DNA from: Hydrocarboniphaga daqingensis
Lineage (GTDB): Bacteria; Pseudomonadota; Gammaproteobacteria; Nevskiales; Nevskiaceae
DNA: 64,000 nucleotides
Direction: 5' to 3'
NCBI RefSeq assembly: GCF_900129825.1
Contig: NZ_FQWZ01000002.1
Span: 206,081-270,080 of the forward strand
This document shows, one piece after another, positions 53,132-61,942 of the stretch; the first letter of the stretch is position 1; each line of letters begins with the position of its first letter. The translations under genes and the position numbers were made by a program. A model generated the notes under the pieces. It saw only the letters and a program-made list of their open reading frames with translations, ran no database searches and had not been told where the DNA came from.

Positions 53132-55993
53132 TTACCTGAACGAGGCGCGACGACGACGCAGTGCCGCGGCCAGCAGCATCGGCGCCAACAGCAGGGCACC
53201 GGCTGCGCCGCCGCCACCACCGCCGCCGGTGCTGACGCCGCCACCACCCGAGCTACCGCCACTGCCGCCACCGCCACCGCTCGGCGGCGGATCGACCGGC
53301 ACGGCGGCGAACTCGGTGAAGTCCTCGACGACGCCGACATGGTCGGTGCTGTCACGGTCCGGCGAGATCGCGTTCTTGCCCATGCCGCGCTGTGCAAAGC
53401 CATGGGCGCAGCGTGCGTAGTCGTCCATGTCGGCGGCCATCGCGGCCGCCAGGATGCCGTCGCGGGCTTCGGTGTAGGTCGGCGAGGACGGCGTCATCTT
53501 CAGACCGGCGATCAGGTAATCCATCATCCGTCCGCGCGCCTGCTCGAAGCTCAGGCTGGGCTTGTTGAGCAGCGCCGCGTAGCACTCCCAAACCGAGTTC
53601 GCCCAGATTTCGCCCGAGGCGTGAACCTGCGCGTTGCCGGCACCATCGGTGCCGTAAGCGATCGGCGCCTCGTCGGCCGGCAACGGCTCGCCGACGGCGA
53701 TGTGCTTGAACGTCAGCGGGTTCTTGCTCGTGTCGGTCGAGTACGGCACGCGGCGGATCGCAAAGTAGCTGTCGCCGGTGACGAAGAAGCCGACGCCGTA
53801 CGGCGCCTGATAGCGGTCGTTGCCCGGACGCTGCCGGTCTTCGGGACGAACCGTGAGGATCATCGAGGCGACGTCGCTCCAGCCCTCGCCCATGCTGCCG
53901 CCCTGGTTGTTCGACAGGCCCGAGCCGTCGTCGACCAAGCGGTTCGACACGTGGTGGAAGTACTCGTGCGCGATCACCTGGTTGTCGAACGTACCGTCGC
54001 GGTCGATTGAGGCTTCACGGCGCAACGACATCGTCACCGGCGTGCCGGCCGCGATCGCGTCCTTGATCTTCTGGCCGTCGTCCTTGCGGATCATGATCGA
54101 CGGGATCTGATAGACCTGATCGGTGCTGACGATGTCGAGCGGCACGTCGGCGTTGCCCATCGACGTCGGATCGCCGTCGCCGTTGTTGACGACGACCATC
54201 GCCGTTGCGCCGCTGATCGTCGCGTACAGCGCCTTGCTGGTGAAGTTGCAGTTGCCACGGTCGATCAGCGCGATCTTGCCGGCCAGATTCGGGTCGGGGA
54301 TCAGGTTCGGCAGCGGGTAGGTGATGCCCAGGATCGGGTCCGGCGGCGTTTCGACGCCGGTGCAGCCGTCGCCCGGCGCATCGAATAGATCGGCCGCGAC
54401 GCCGACTTCACCGCTGGTGTCGAACACGCGCGGCCCGAAGCTGGCGCCGTTGAACTTGATCGCGCCGAAGTCCGGCGCGGTGATGCGCACTTCGCCGCGG
54501 ATTTCGCCGTCGAACAGATACATCTGCATCCGCGGCGAGCTGCCGTCGGCCGGCGTGGCCATGTTGGCGTTGTTGCGGCCCGACGCGTCCTGGCCTTCGG
54601 CCTGGATCGGGTCGCCCTCGCTGCCGCCGCGACCGAAGTTGCTGGTCTGGCCGTTACCGGCGAGCTCGTTGAAGCCGTGGTCGTACCAGAAGTCGTGCAG
54701 CCAGTTGTTCACGTAGAACAAGTTGACGTTGGCCGCGTTCTTGGCCGCGTCCTGCGCCGGGTCGTCGTCGCCGACCACCGGATAGTCGAAGGTGTCGGTC
54801 GACGTTGCCGTGGCGCGGCTATCGCCGGTGCCGGCGACGAAGCCGTCGCCGGGCGTGCGCACCGGCAACACCAGCGGCAGAAACACGCCGACGCCGGAGT
54901 CGATGTACGAATCGACGTTGTTGCCGGTGGTCGTGGTCACGCCAGATTCGGCGATCCACGGGTCGCCGGTCGAGATCGGGCCATGATCGAGCGTTACCAG
55001 CTTGGATTCGACGCCGACGCGCGGCGGCTGGTTGGCGACGCTGGTGCCGGCGAACGGCTGGTAGCCATTGCCCAGCGGTGCATCGAACGGCTGGAAGTTG
55101 CCGCTGGCATCGGCAAACACGCGATAGGTGTAGGCCGCTTCGGCTTCGAGGTTGTTGCGGAACAGCAGCGCGCCGTCGCCGGCCGCGACGACCAGACCGT
55201 AAGCCGTGCTGCCCGAGCGCTGCGACACGCCCCACAGCTCGACGTAGTACGCCGGCTGCAGACGCCCGGCGCGCGGGTAGTAGATGCGCTTGACGCGCGG
55301 TGCGCGGGACATCGCCATGCCGGTACCGGACAACGCCGGCAGCTTGAACCACTGGTAGTCGCCTTGAACGCGGTCGACGACCAGCGTTGCCGCGTTGAGC
55401 GCGCTGCCGCCGATGGCCGACCAGGCCGAGCCGATCGCCTGCGCTGCGCTGCGCGCGAACTGCGTCGGCGCATTGCTGCCGTAGTCGGTGGCGAAATAAC
55501 CGGAGATCGCCACCAGCTTGCCGCTACGATCCATCATCACGTTGAGGCGACGGCTGAACACGTCGATGCCGTTGACACGCTGCTTGAAGCGCACGATCGC
55601 CGGGCCGTTGCTGCCGTTGTACTGCGCCTCGGTGACGACGGCGTCGTTGATCATCGCCTCGGTCAGCTGCAGCTCGCCTGCCTTGCTGCGCAGATAAGCG
55701 CGCGCTTGCGCGGCCAGCAGCTCATCGGCCTTGACGGCGCCGACGCTGGCCAGAGGCTCGGCCGCTGCGGCCCACAGGAACGTGGGCTTGTTCATCCGCG
55801 CATCCCATTGCGCCGGCAGAACGCCGCCCAGGTTGACCGGCGCTGCCGCCGACGCCGTCCGGGGTGCCAGATCCGCACGATACTGATCGACGTTGTGCAA
55901 CCGCTCGGCGCTGGCCGACGCCAGCCCGGCATGTGCCGCACACAAGCCCATCGCCAGGCCGGCCGACGTGGGCCACAAGGAATGCAGTTTCAT
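53132..55993 (-). CDS. M36 (fungalysin) family metallopeptidase with PA domain and GlyGly-CTERM tail
   Basis: 953 residues. An N-terminal signal peptide (AMGLCAAHAGLASASA) and an FTP/PepSY-like propeptide precede the catalytic region. A PA-type insert (GKIALIDRGNCNFTSKAL...NNGDGDPTSMGN) lies around residues 560-640. Zinc ligands are in HEYFHHVSN (His676, Glu677, His680) and the third ligand Glu703 in EGWSDV. The C-terminus is a glycine-rich segment, a hydrophobic helix and RRRRASFR: the GlyGly-CTERM sorting signal processed by rhombosortase. It is a secreted or surface-attached protease with its own terminator. Confidence 0.9.
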   Translation of the reverse strand: MKLHSLWPTSAGLAMGLCAAHAGLASASAERLHNVDQYRADLAPRTASAAAPVNLGGVLPAQWDARMNKPTFLWAAAAEPLASVGAVKADELLAAQARAYLRSKAGELQLTEAMINDAVVTEAQYNGSNGPAIVRFKQRVNGIDVFSRRLNVMMDRSGKLVAISGYFATDYGSNAPTQFARSAAQAIGSAWSAIGGSALNAATLVVDRVQGDYQWFKLPALSGTGMAMSRAPRVKRIYYPRAGRLQPAYYVELWGVSQRSGSTAYGLVVAAGDGALLFRNNLEAEAAYTYRVFADASGNFQPFDAPLGNGYQPFAGTSVANQPPRVGVESKLVTLDHGPISTGDPWIAESGVTTTTGNNVDSYIDSGVGVFLPLVLPVRTPGDGFVAGTGDSRATATSTDTFDYPVVGDDDPAQDAAKNAANVNLFYVNNWLHDFWYDHGFNELAGNGQTSNFGRGGSEGDPIQAEGQDASGRNNANMATPADGSSPRMQMYLFDGEIRGEVRITAPDFGAIKFNGASFGPRVFDTSGEVGVAADLFDAPGDGCTGVETPPDPILGITYPLPNLIPDPNLAGKIALIDRGNCNFTSKALYATISGATAMVVVNNGDGDPTSMGNADVPLDIVSTDQVYQIPSIMIRKDDGQKIKDAIAAGTPVTMSLRREASIDRDGTFDNQVIAHEYFHHVSNRLVDDGSGLSNNQGGSMGEGWSDVASMILTVRPEDRQRPGNDRYQAPYGVGFFVTGDSYFAIRRVPYSTDTSKNPLTFKHIAVGEPLPADEAPIAYGTDGAGNAQVHASGEIWANSVWECYAALLNKPSLSFEQARGRMMDYLIAGLKMTPSSPTYTEARDGILAAAMAADMDDYARCAHGFAQRGMGKNAISPDRDSTDHVGVVEDFTEFAAVPVDPPPSGGGGGSGGSSGGGGVSTGGGGGGGAAGALLLAPMLLAAALRRRRASFR

Positions 55994-56186
55994 TCAGGAA
56001 GAATCCGTGGATGGCCGTGCCGCTCGACAACCCGAGACGGTCGACCTGCGAAAAGGGATCGGACAAGCTCCATCTGCCCGACGAACGCATGCTCCGGGCT
56101 GATGAAATGCATCGAAAGGGGGTAAACCCCCAAACGGTGCGTCAGGTGATTAGCGAATACGGCCTAATGGCCGTCGCGATACGCCG
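55994..56186. other. Upstream region of the M36 peptidase with a G5/C5 hairpin
   Basis: 193 bases without a credible gene. A perfect hairpin GGGGG-TAAA-CCCCC lies at 56118-56131, about 125 bases upstream of the protease start. No clear promoter pair was found. It could be part of a regulatory leader but nothing more specific can be said. Confidence 0.35.
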
Positions 56187-56597
56187 TTACGGCAGCACGT
56201 AGCTACCGGTGATGAACGCGGCGACGTCGTCGCGCGCGGTGGTCGACACTTCGACCTGCATCACCACCAGACGGCGGCCCGACTTGAGTACGCGGGCCCG
56301 CGCGATGACATCGCCCGGCAGCGCCCGCGCCAGAAAGCTGCAATTGAACTGCGAGGTCAGCGCCATCTCGTCGTGATGCTGGGCCAGCAATACGGCGTAC
56401 ATCGCCGCGTCGGCGGCCGCCATCAGCACCGGCCCGCTGACCGAGTCGCCGGGTCGCAGCATTCGCGGGTTGTACGGGATGCGCACTGTGGCCGTATCGG
56501 ACGACACTTCGTCGACAACCAGCCCTTCGCCTTCGGTCGATGGCAGTCCGGTGCGGATCAGTTCCTGCACGGCGCCGGCAGTCAGCAGCGTTTTCAT
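56187..56597 (-). CDS. PaaI-family hotdog thioesterase
   Basis: 136 residues from the ATG at 56597, preceded by GAGGAGACGC; a longer frame overlaps the cation exporter region and is not coding. Hotdog-fold features are VRIPYNPRMLRPGDSVSGPVLMAAADAAMYAVLLAQ and FLARALPGDVIARARVLKSGRRLVVMQVEV. Proteins of this family hydrolyse acyl-CoA thioesters, for example in phenylacetate degradation. No such pathway genes are nearby, so the substrate is unknown. It is 89 bases downstream of the cation exporter on the same strand. Confidence 0.85.
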   Translation of the reverse strand: MKTLLTAGAVQELIRTGLPSTEGEGLVVDEVSSDTATVRIPYNPRMLRPGDSVSGPVLMAAADAAMYAVLLAQHHDEMALTSQFNCSFLARALPGDVIARARVLKSGRRLVVMQVEVSTTARDDVAAFITGSYVLP

Positions 56598-56686
56598 CGC
56601 GTCTCCTCGCGGTGTTTGTTGTGGACCGACTGTAGTCCGTGCAACGCGGCGCGGCGAGTTTGTCCAGCGCCCGTGCGAGCCTGCGG

Positions 56687-57691
56687 CTAGACCGTCGCGA
56701 CCGCTTCGGCTTCGATCGTCACATGGACCAGGCCCGGCACGTCGGCAAGCCGCGCCTTGTAAGCGGCGGCGCTGAGCGGAGCCGACGCGCGCAAGCTGGC
56801 GATCACCGCGTGTTTGCCAGGTGCCAGGCGCCACAGGTGCAAGTCGGCGACGTGTGCATCACCGCTGCCTTCGAGCAGGCGGCGGACGCGGTCGGTCAGG
56901 CGCGGGTCGACGCTGGCGTCGAGCAGCACCGCAGCGGTGCGCCGCGCCAAGCCCAATGCCCACTGACCAATCACCAGCGCACCGACGATGCCAACCACCG
57001 GGTCGATCCACACCCAGCCCATGTGGCGACCGGCCAACAGCGCCACGATCGCCAGGATCGACGTCAGCGCGTCGGCCAGCACATGCAGGTAAGCCGCGCG
57101 CAGGTTGTGGTCGTGATGGCCGTCGTCGTGATGATGTTCGTGATCGTCGTGATCGTCGTGATCGTCGTGATCATGATCATGATCGTGGTCGTGGCGCAGC
57201 AGCAGCGCGCTGGCCAGATTCACGACCAGGCCGAGCACGGCCACGATCAGCGCCTCGTTGTAGGCAATCGCGGTCGGCGCCAGCAAGCGCTGTACTGATT
57301 CCCAGATCATCGCCGCGCCGATCGCACCGAGCAGCAGGCTGCTGGTGAATGCCGCCAGATCGCCGACCTTGCCGGTGCCGAAGCTGTAGCGCGCGTCGTG
57401 TACGTGGCGGTGGGCGTAACGGTAGGCAAACGCGGCGGCGCCGAGCGCGGCGGCGTGGCTGGCCATGTGCCAGCCGTCGGCCAGCAGCGCCATCGAGCCG
57501 GACCAGTAACCGGCGACGATCTCGACCACCATCATCAGCAGCGTCAGCACGACGACCGCGCTCATCCGCTGGCCGTTGGCGCCGTGGTCGTCGCCGAGGA
57601 AGGCGTGGTGATCGCCCTCGGCGCTCTGTGCCGGGCAGATGCGGCTGTCGATCGTGCTGCGGGCGTGGGAATGCGGTGCGGACGGATTCAC
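56687..57691 (-). CDS. Cation diffusion facilitator, DmeF-type, with histidine-rich loop
   Basis: 334 residues with six predicted membrane helices. The CDF signature region is LADGWHMASHAAALGAAAFAYRYAH and the second metal site HVLADALTSILAIVALLAG. Between helices 4 and 5 is a striking acidic histidine-rich loop (DHDHDHDHDDHDDHDDHEHHHDD). It resembles DmeF and exports divalent cations such as Co, Ni or Zn from the cytoplasm. The histidine loop is encoded by short tandem repeats (57142-57180). The exact metal is not deducible. Confidence 0.9.
   Translation of the reverse strand: MNPSAPHSHARSTIDSRICPAQSAEGDHHAFLGDDHGANGQRMSAVVVLTLLMMVVEIVAGYWSGSMALLADGWHMASHAAALGAAAFAYRYAHRHVHDARYSFGTGKVGDLAAFTSSLLLGAIGAAMIWESVQRLLAPTAIAYNEALIVAVLGLVVNLASALLLRHDHDHDHDHDDHDDHDDHEHHHDDGHHDHNLRAAYLHVLADALTSILAIVALLAGRHMGWVWIDPVVGIVGALVIGQWALGLARRTAAVLLDASVDPRLTDRVRRLLEGSGDAHVADLHLWRLAPGKHAVIASLRASAPLSAAAYKARLADVPGLVHVTIEAEAVATV
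57142..57180. repeat. Tandem repeats encoding the histidine-rich loop
   Basis: Three exact copies of the 9-base unit GATCGTCGT (57142-57168) followed by two copies of GATCAT (57169-57180), all in frame within the cation exporter gene and coding for Asp/His pairs on the minus strand. Copy number may vary between strains by slippage. Confidence 0.85.
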
Positions 57692-57842
57692 GGCGGTCGA
57701 CGGTCGGGATGCGGGGCGCAGTATGAGATGCCGGCGCGGCGTGCGTCATTCCGGCTCACAGCCTGCGCCAATGGGTTTCGATTCCCGGCTGAGCCGCGCG
57801 CTGCGACACTGCGCGCCGTTCCCATCCAGGCGGCAGCTCAGC

Positions 57843-58442
57843 ATGATCACCCTCTACGGTATGACCGGCTCCGGCAATTGCTGGAAGCCGGCGGCACTGA
57901 TGCAGCGACTCGGCATCGAGTATCGCTGGGTCGAAGTCGACAGCGTCGGCGGTGAGACGCGCCGACCGGCGTTTCTGGCGATGAACCCGAACGGTCGCGT
58001 GCCCTTGCTGCAGCTCGACGACGGCCGCTTGCTGGCCGAATCCAACGCGATGCTGTGTTATCTGGCCGAAGGCAGCGCGCTGATGCCGCCGCCAGGCTTT
58101 GATCGCGCCAAAGTGCTCGAATGGTTGTTCTTCGAGCAGTACAGCCACGAGCCCTACATCGCCACGGTGCGGTTCTGGATTCATTTCCTCGGCAAGCGCG
58201 AGCTGTGGCGTGATCGTATCGCCGAAGCGCGGGTCAAAGGCGAGGCTGCTCTGGCGGTGATGGAAACCACGCTCGCGCGCCAGCCATATCTGGCCGGCCA
58301 GAGTCTGACGATCGCCGACATCGCGTTGTACGCCTACACCCATGTCGCCGAACAAGGCGACTACGATCTGACGCCATACCCGGCGCTGCGCGCTTGGCTG
58401 GCGCGCTGCCAGGCTCAGCTCGGCCGCATGGACGCCGGCTGA
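57843..58442 (+). CDS. Glutathione S-transferase family protein
   Basis: 199 residues from the ATG at 57843; longer frames overlap the divergent cation exporter promoter region. The thioredoxin-like N-terminal domain has MITLYGMTGSGNCWKPAALM and MNPNGRVPLLQLDDGRLLAESNAML; the C-terminal helical domain ends QPYLAGQSLTIADIALYAYTHVAEQGDYDL, the GST N-capping box and hydrophobic staple region. Ser/Cys residues near position 10-13 are candidates for glutathione activation. It is convergent with the GFA gene; substrate unknown. Confidence 0.9.
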   Translation: MITLYGMTGSGNCWKPAALMQRLGIEYRWVEVDSVGGETRRPAFLAMNPNGRVPLLQLDDGRLLAESNAMLCYLAEGSALMPPPGFDRAKVLEWLFFEQYSHEPYIATVRFWIHFLGKRELWRDRIAEARVKGEAALAVMETTLARQPYLAGQSLTIADIALYAYTHVAEQGDYDLTPYPALRAWLARCQAQLGRMDAG

Positions 58443-58451
58443 GGCGGCGGC

Positions 58452-58844
58452 TCAGGCCGACAGGTGCGCCAGTGTGTGGCCGGCGGCTTCCCAGTTCTGG
58501 CCGTCGAAGTCTTCGTAGTCGACGTGCTCGATCGTGCCGGGCGTGACGCAGCGCAAGCTCACCGAGTAGCCGTCGGGGTTGGATCGCGGCACGTAGAAGC
58601 TCTTGATGCCGCAGATTGAGCAGAAGCGGTGTCGCGCCACGCCCGTGTTGAATGTGTAGGTGGTCAGCGCGTCCTCGCCCGACAGCAGCTCGAAGTCGCG
58701 GCCGGCGACGATCAAGTGCTCGTAGCCGGTCATCGAGCAGATCGAGCAGTTGCAGCGCTGCACCTGCACGTGCGCCGGTGCCTGGAATCGAAAGCGGACG
58801 GCCCCACAATGACAGCCACCGGTATGGTCGATCTTGGCGTTCAT
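58452..58844 (-). CDS. GFA family zinc protein (glutathione-dependent formaldehyde-activating enzyme-like / CENP-V fold)
   Basis: 130 residues with the complete cysteine pattern of the family: GGCHCGAVRF, RCNCSICSMTGY and HRFCSICGIKSFY, which bind two zinc ions. Members include the glutathione-dependent formaldehyde-activating enzyme and many of unknown role. It diverges from dapF, sharing a 73-base promoter region, and converges with a GST gene, which may be a glutathione-related coincidence. Confidence 0.88.
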   Translation of the reverse strand: MNAKIDHTGGCHCGAVRFRFQAPAHVQVQRCNCSICSMTGYEHLIVAGRDFELLSGEDALTTYTFNTGVARHRFCSICGIKSFYVPRSNPDGYSVSLRCVTPGTIEHVDYEDFDGQNWEAAGHTLAHLSA

Positions 58845-58858
58845 GTTGAGAGTAAAAA

Positions 58859-58887
58859 TTGATAGGCAGCAGAAAAGTCAATAATAT
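58859..58887 (+). promoter_or_regulatory. Predicted dapF operon promoter
   Basis: TTGATA (58859-58864) and TAATAT (58882-58887) with a 17-base spacer. It is the most consensus-like promoter in the window; transcription would start near 58894, about 24 bases before dapF. A minus-strand TTGACT overlaps it, possibly the -35 of the divergent GFA gene. Confidence 0.7.
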
Positions 58888-58917
58888 TGCACACGCCGTG
58901 AAACTCCGAATCGCCCC

Positions 58918-59754
58918 ATGAAGCTTTCATTCACCAAGATGCACGGCGCCGGCAACGACTTTGTCGTCATCGACGCCACGCGCGAACGGTTCCGGCCGAC
59001 GCCGGACCTGCTGCGGCGTCTCGGCGACCGTCGCTTCGGTGTCGGCTGCGACCAGATCCTGGTCATCGAGGCGCCGTCGGCGCCCGGCATCGACTTCGAC
59101 TATCGCATCTTCAATGCCGACGGCAGCGAGGTGGGGCAGTGCGGTAACGGCACGCGCGCGCTGGCGCGCTACGTCTACGAGCAGGGTTTGTCGGACAAGC
59201 CGCGACTGCGCGTGCAGACGGCCACCGCGACGATGGAACTGCAGCGCCTCGACAACGGGCTGGTGAAGGTCGATATGGGCGCGCCGCGCTGGCAGCCGGC
59301 GCAGATTCCTCTGCTACTGCCGCAGGCCGAGCGCTACCGGATCGACACGGCAGATGGCGCGCTCGAATTCGGTGCCGCCAGCATGGGCAATCCGCATGCG
59401 GTGCTGTGCGTGGCCGATGTCGATGCGGTCGACGTCGAGGGCATCGGCCGCAGCCTGCAAGCGCGCCGCGACGTGTTTCCGCAGAGCGTCAATGTCGGCT
59501 TCCTGCAGGTGATCGACCGTGAGCACGGCCGTCTGCGCGTTTACGAGCGCGGCTCGGGCGAGACGCTGGCCTGCGGTAGCGGTGCTTGCGCCGCGGCAGC
59601 CGTCGGCCGGCTGTGGGGCCTGTTCGGCCCTCACGTGACGCTGTCGCTGCGCGGCGGTGAGTTGAATCTGGAATGGGCCGGCGCCGATGCGCCGGTGCTG
59701 ATGACCGGTCCGGCAGAGACCGTTTTCACCGGGGAAATCGAATGGCAACGGTAG
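58918..59754 (+). CDS. dapF: Diaminopimelate epimerase
   Basis: 278 residues. It begins MKLSFTKMHGAGNDFVVIDA and carries the two catalytic cysteines in GQCGNGTRALARYVY and LACGSGACAAAAVGR. It interconverts LL- and meso-diaminopimelate, feeding both lysine synthesis and peptidoglycan. It is first in a three-gene operon with DUF484 and xerC, the standard gammaproteobacterial order; in E. coli lptM also belongs to this cluster, whereas here lptM stays with lysA at 16 kb. Confidence 0.98.
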   Translation: MKLSFTKMHGAGNDFVVIDATRERFRPTPDLLRRLGDRRFGVGCDQILVIEAPSAPGIDFDYRIFNADGSEVGQCGNGTRALARYVYEQGLSDKPRLRVQTATATMELQRLDNGLVKVDMGAPRWQPAQIPLLLPQAERYRIDTADGALEFGAASMGNPHAVLCVADVDAVDVEGIGRSLQARRDVFPQSVNVGFLQVIDREHGRLRVYERGSGETLACGSGACAAAAVGRLWGLFGPHVTLSLRGGELNLEWAGADAPVLMTGPAETVFTGEIEWQR

Positions 59755-60440
59755 AGCACGACGCAGCGCCGGCGATCGACGCCGAGCAGGTGCTGGCGTA
59801 TCTGAAGGCGCATCCCGGGTTTCTGTCGGCACATCCCGAGCTGCTCGAAACCCTCGAGCTGCAGCACGCGGCCGGCAGCGCGGTGTCGCTGATCGAGCGT
59901 CAGGTCGAAGTGCTGCGCGGGCGCAGTCAGCGGCTCGAAGACCGGATGACTCAGCTGCTCGAAAACGCTCGCGACAACGAACGGCGCGCCACCAACGTGC
60001 ACCGCCTGGCGCGCACGCTGATCCGCGCACCGACGCTGGCCGCGGCGATCCTGGGCCTGCAGACCTGCATGCGCGACGACTTCGGCATCGATGAAGCCTG
60101 GGTCGGCGTCACGCCGGGGCTGCTCAAGCGCAGCGACATCGAAGGCCTGCAGCGGCTCGACGCCGACGGACCGATCGCGCGCCAGTTCGACGACCTACTG
60201 CGCACCAAACTGATCGAGTGCGGTCCGCTGTCCGAAGCGCGCGCCAAGCTGCTGTTCCCCAAGGCCGCCGAGCGTCCGCAGTCGGCGGCGATCGTGCCGC
60301 TGGAGCGCGACAAGAACCTCGGCATGCTGGTGCTGGCCTCGCGCGATCCGCAGCGCTTCGTGCCGCGCCAGGGCAAGGTGTTTCTGGAGATGACGGCCGA
60401 GCTGGTCGCCGCCGCGGTCCGCGCCAAGCTGGTGTCCTGA
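59742..60440 (+). CDS. DUF484 family protein
   Basis: 232 residues from the ATG at 59742, overlapping dapF by 13 bases. The start of the conserved region reads [19 protein letters not shown], followed by [32 protein letters not shown] (a coiled-coil stretch) and a C-terminal GAF-like domain ending in [16 protein letters not shown]. The function is unknown; the protein is found between dapF and xerC in many gammaproteobacteria. Its stop overlaps the xerC start (TGATG). Confidence 0.95.
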   Translation: MATVEHDAAPAIDAEQVLAYLKAHPGFLSAHPELLETLELQHAAGSAVSLIERQVEVLRGRSQRLEDRMTQLLENARDNERRATNVHRLARTLIRAPTLAAAILGLQTCMRDDFGIDEAWVGVTPGLLKRSDIEGLQRLDADGPIARQFDDLLRTKLIECGPLSEARAKLLFPKAAERPQSAAIVPLERDKNLGMLVLASRDPQRFVPRQGKVFLEMTAELVAAAVRAKLVS

Positions 60441-61414
60441 TGGAGGCCGGCGCGACGCCGGCTTCCGGCAACGTCGCGGCGGCTGACACCACGGTGCTCG
60501 ACGCCGAACTGCAAGCCTTCCTCGACTGGATGACGCACGAGCGCCGACTGTCACCGAACACGGTCGCCGGTCGTCGCCGCGATCTTGAAGGCTTCATCCA
60601 CTGGTGCGGCGAGACGCGCATCGGCGCGTTGTCGAAGATCGACCTGCACGCGGTTCGCGCCTACGCGGCGCGGCTGCGCCGCTTGGGCCGTGACGCACGC
60701 ACGATCGAGCGGCATTTATCGAGCTTGCGCGCCTGGTTCCGCTACGCGGTCGAACAGCGCGGCATGGCCAACAACCCGGCGCTGGAAGTGCAGGCGCCGA
60801 AGCCGCCGCAGCGGCTGCCCAAGACGTTGGCGCGCGACCAACTGATGCCGTTCCTCGACGGTCCCTGGGCCGACACGCCGGCCGATCAGCGCGACCGCGC
60901 CATGGTCGAGCTGTTCTATTCGTCGGGGCTGCGTCTGGCCGAGCTGATCGGCCTGGATCTGCCCGATCTGTCGTCGGACCTGGGCGAGGTCCGCGTCACC
61001 GGCAAGGGCTCGCGTACGCGCATCCTGCCGGTCGGCGCGCAAGCGCGCGCTGCGCTGCAGTCCTGGCTGATGCTGCGCAGCCAGTGGGCATCGGCGCGCG
61101 AGCCGGCCGTGTTCGTCGGCCAGCGCGGCGCCCGCATCGGCCGCTCGACCGTGGCGCAGCGGCTGCACCATCACGCGCTGCGGCTGGGCTTGGATGCGCG
61201 CTTGCATCCGCACCGGCTGCGCCACTCGTTTGCAACGCATCTGCTTGAGGAAAGTGCGGATTTGCGCGCTGTGCAAGAGTTGCTGGGCCACGCCAACCTG
61301 GCCACCACGCAGATCTACACGCATGTCGATTTCAAGCGGCTGGCTCAGGTTTACGACCAAGCGCATCCGCGTGCGAAGCGGACTCGAAAGCCAACGTCCG
61401 GGCCGCCGAACTGA
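60440..61414 (+). CDS. xerC: Site-specific tyrosine recombinase XerC
   Basis: 324 residues. An N-terminal SAM-like core-binding domain (about 20-110) precedes the catalytic domain with the RKHRHY set: [14 protein letters not shown] (Arg), [15 protein letters not shown] (His and Arg), [16 protein letters not shown] with nucleophile Tyr293. With XerD (not here) it resolves chromosome dimers at dif. The ATG at 60440 overlaps the DUF484 stop. Identity as XerC rather than XerD rests on the dapF-DUF484 context. Confidence 0.94.
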   Translation: MEAGATPASGNVAAADTTVLDAELQAFLDWMTHERRLSPNTVAGRRRDLEGFIHWCGETRIGALSKIDLHAVRAYAARLRRLGRDARTIERHLSSLRAWFRYAVEQRGMANNPALEVQAPKPPQRLPKTLARDQLMPFLDGPWADTPADQRDRAMVELFYSSGLRLAELIGLDLPDLSSDLGEVRVTGKGSRTRILPVGAQARAALQSWLMLRSQWASAREPAVFVGQRGARIGRSTVAQRLHHHALRLGLDARLHPHRLRHSFATHLLEESADLRAVQELLGHANLATTQIYTHVDFKRLAQVYDQAHPRAKRTRKPTSGPPN

Positions 61415-61532
61415 ATTGGAGGTGAATCGTTCGCCGTGGTTCCGTTTATTTGCTGCATAATCTGGCGGGTCGCCGTTCGGCGGCGTCGCTGGCCGTGATG
61501 CCAGCACCATTTACTGACCTGGGAGTTGTTCA

Positions 61533-61793
61533 ATGAAGCGTGAACTGCTGATCGCCCTGGGCCTCGCCTCCGTGCTGGCGCTGGCCGCGTGCAAGAAGAA
61601 AGAAGAAGCCCCTGCTGCTGAACCGGCTCCGGCCGCTGAAGCCGCTGCCCCGGCTGCCGAGCCGGCTGCTGAAGCTGCCGCTCCGGCCGCCGAAGCCGCT
61701 GCTCCGGCCGAAGCGCCGAAGTGCCCGACCGAAGCCGACCCGAACGCTGCTTGCCCGGAAGCCGCCCCGGCTCCGGCCGACGCGCCGAAGTAA
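61533..61793 (+). CDS. Small Ala/Pro/Glu-rich lipoprotein
   Basis: 86 residues. The signal peptide MKRELLIALGLASVLALAAC ends in a perfect lipobox (Cys20), followed by KKKEE and a low-complexity region of about 40 residues of Ala/Pro/Glu repeats (EAAAPAAEPAAEAAAPAAE), and a short end with two cysteines (PKCPTEADPNAACPE). It is probably a short outer-membrane lipoprotein; no family was recognised. It lies between xerC and hslV and is followed by a strong terminator, so it is transcribed as its own unit. Confidence 0.75.
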   Translation: MKRELLIALGLASVLALAACKKKEEAPAAEPAPAAEAAAPAAEPAAEAAAPAAEAAAPAEAPKCPTEADPNAACPEAAPAPADAPK

Positions 61794-61839
61794 GTCGCTT
61801 CACTCGGCCGGCGTCTACGCCGGCCTGAGACAGCGGTAT

Positions 61840-61875
61840 GACAAAGGCGGAGCGAAAGCTCCGCCTTTGTCGTTT
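61840..61875 (+). terminator. Rho-independent terminator after the small lipoprotein gene
   Basis: Perfect 14-bp stem (GACAAAGGCGGAGC / GCTCCGCCTTTGTC) with GAAA loop, followed by GTTT. A shorter hairpin (GCCGGCG...CGCCGGC) precedes it at 61807-61824. Together they isolate hslVU from the upstream lipoprotein gene. Confidence 0.8.
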
Positions 61876-61942
61876 CCGGGGTCCGGTTGAATACGGCCCC
61901 CCACATCCCCAGATTGCCCGGACCTCCATCACGGGCAGTGCC

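Noticed and set aside
57134..57190. Short direct repeats considered as a CRISPR array
   Set aside because: Units are 9 and 6 bases without spacers and lie in frame within a cation exporter gene.
61872..61942. Possible sigma-32 promoter for hslVU
   Set aside because: GTTGAAT and CCCCACAT are present but only about 5 bases apart, far from the usual 13-16 base spacing.
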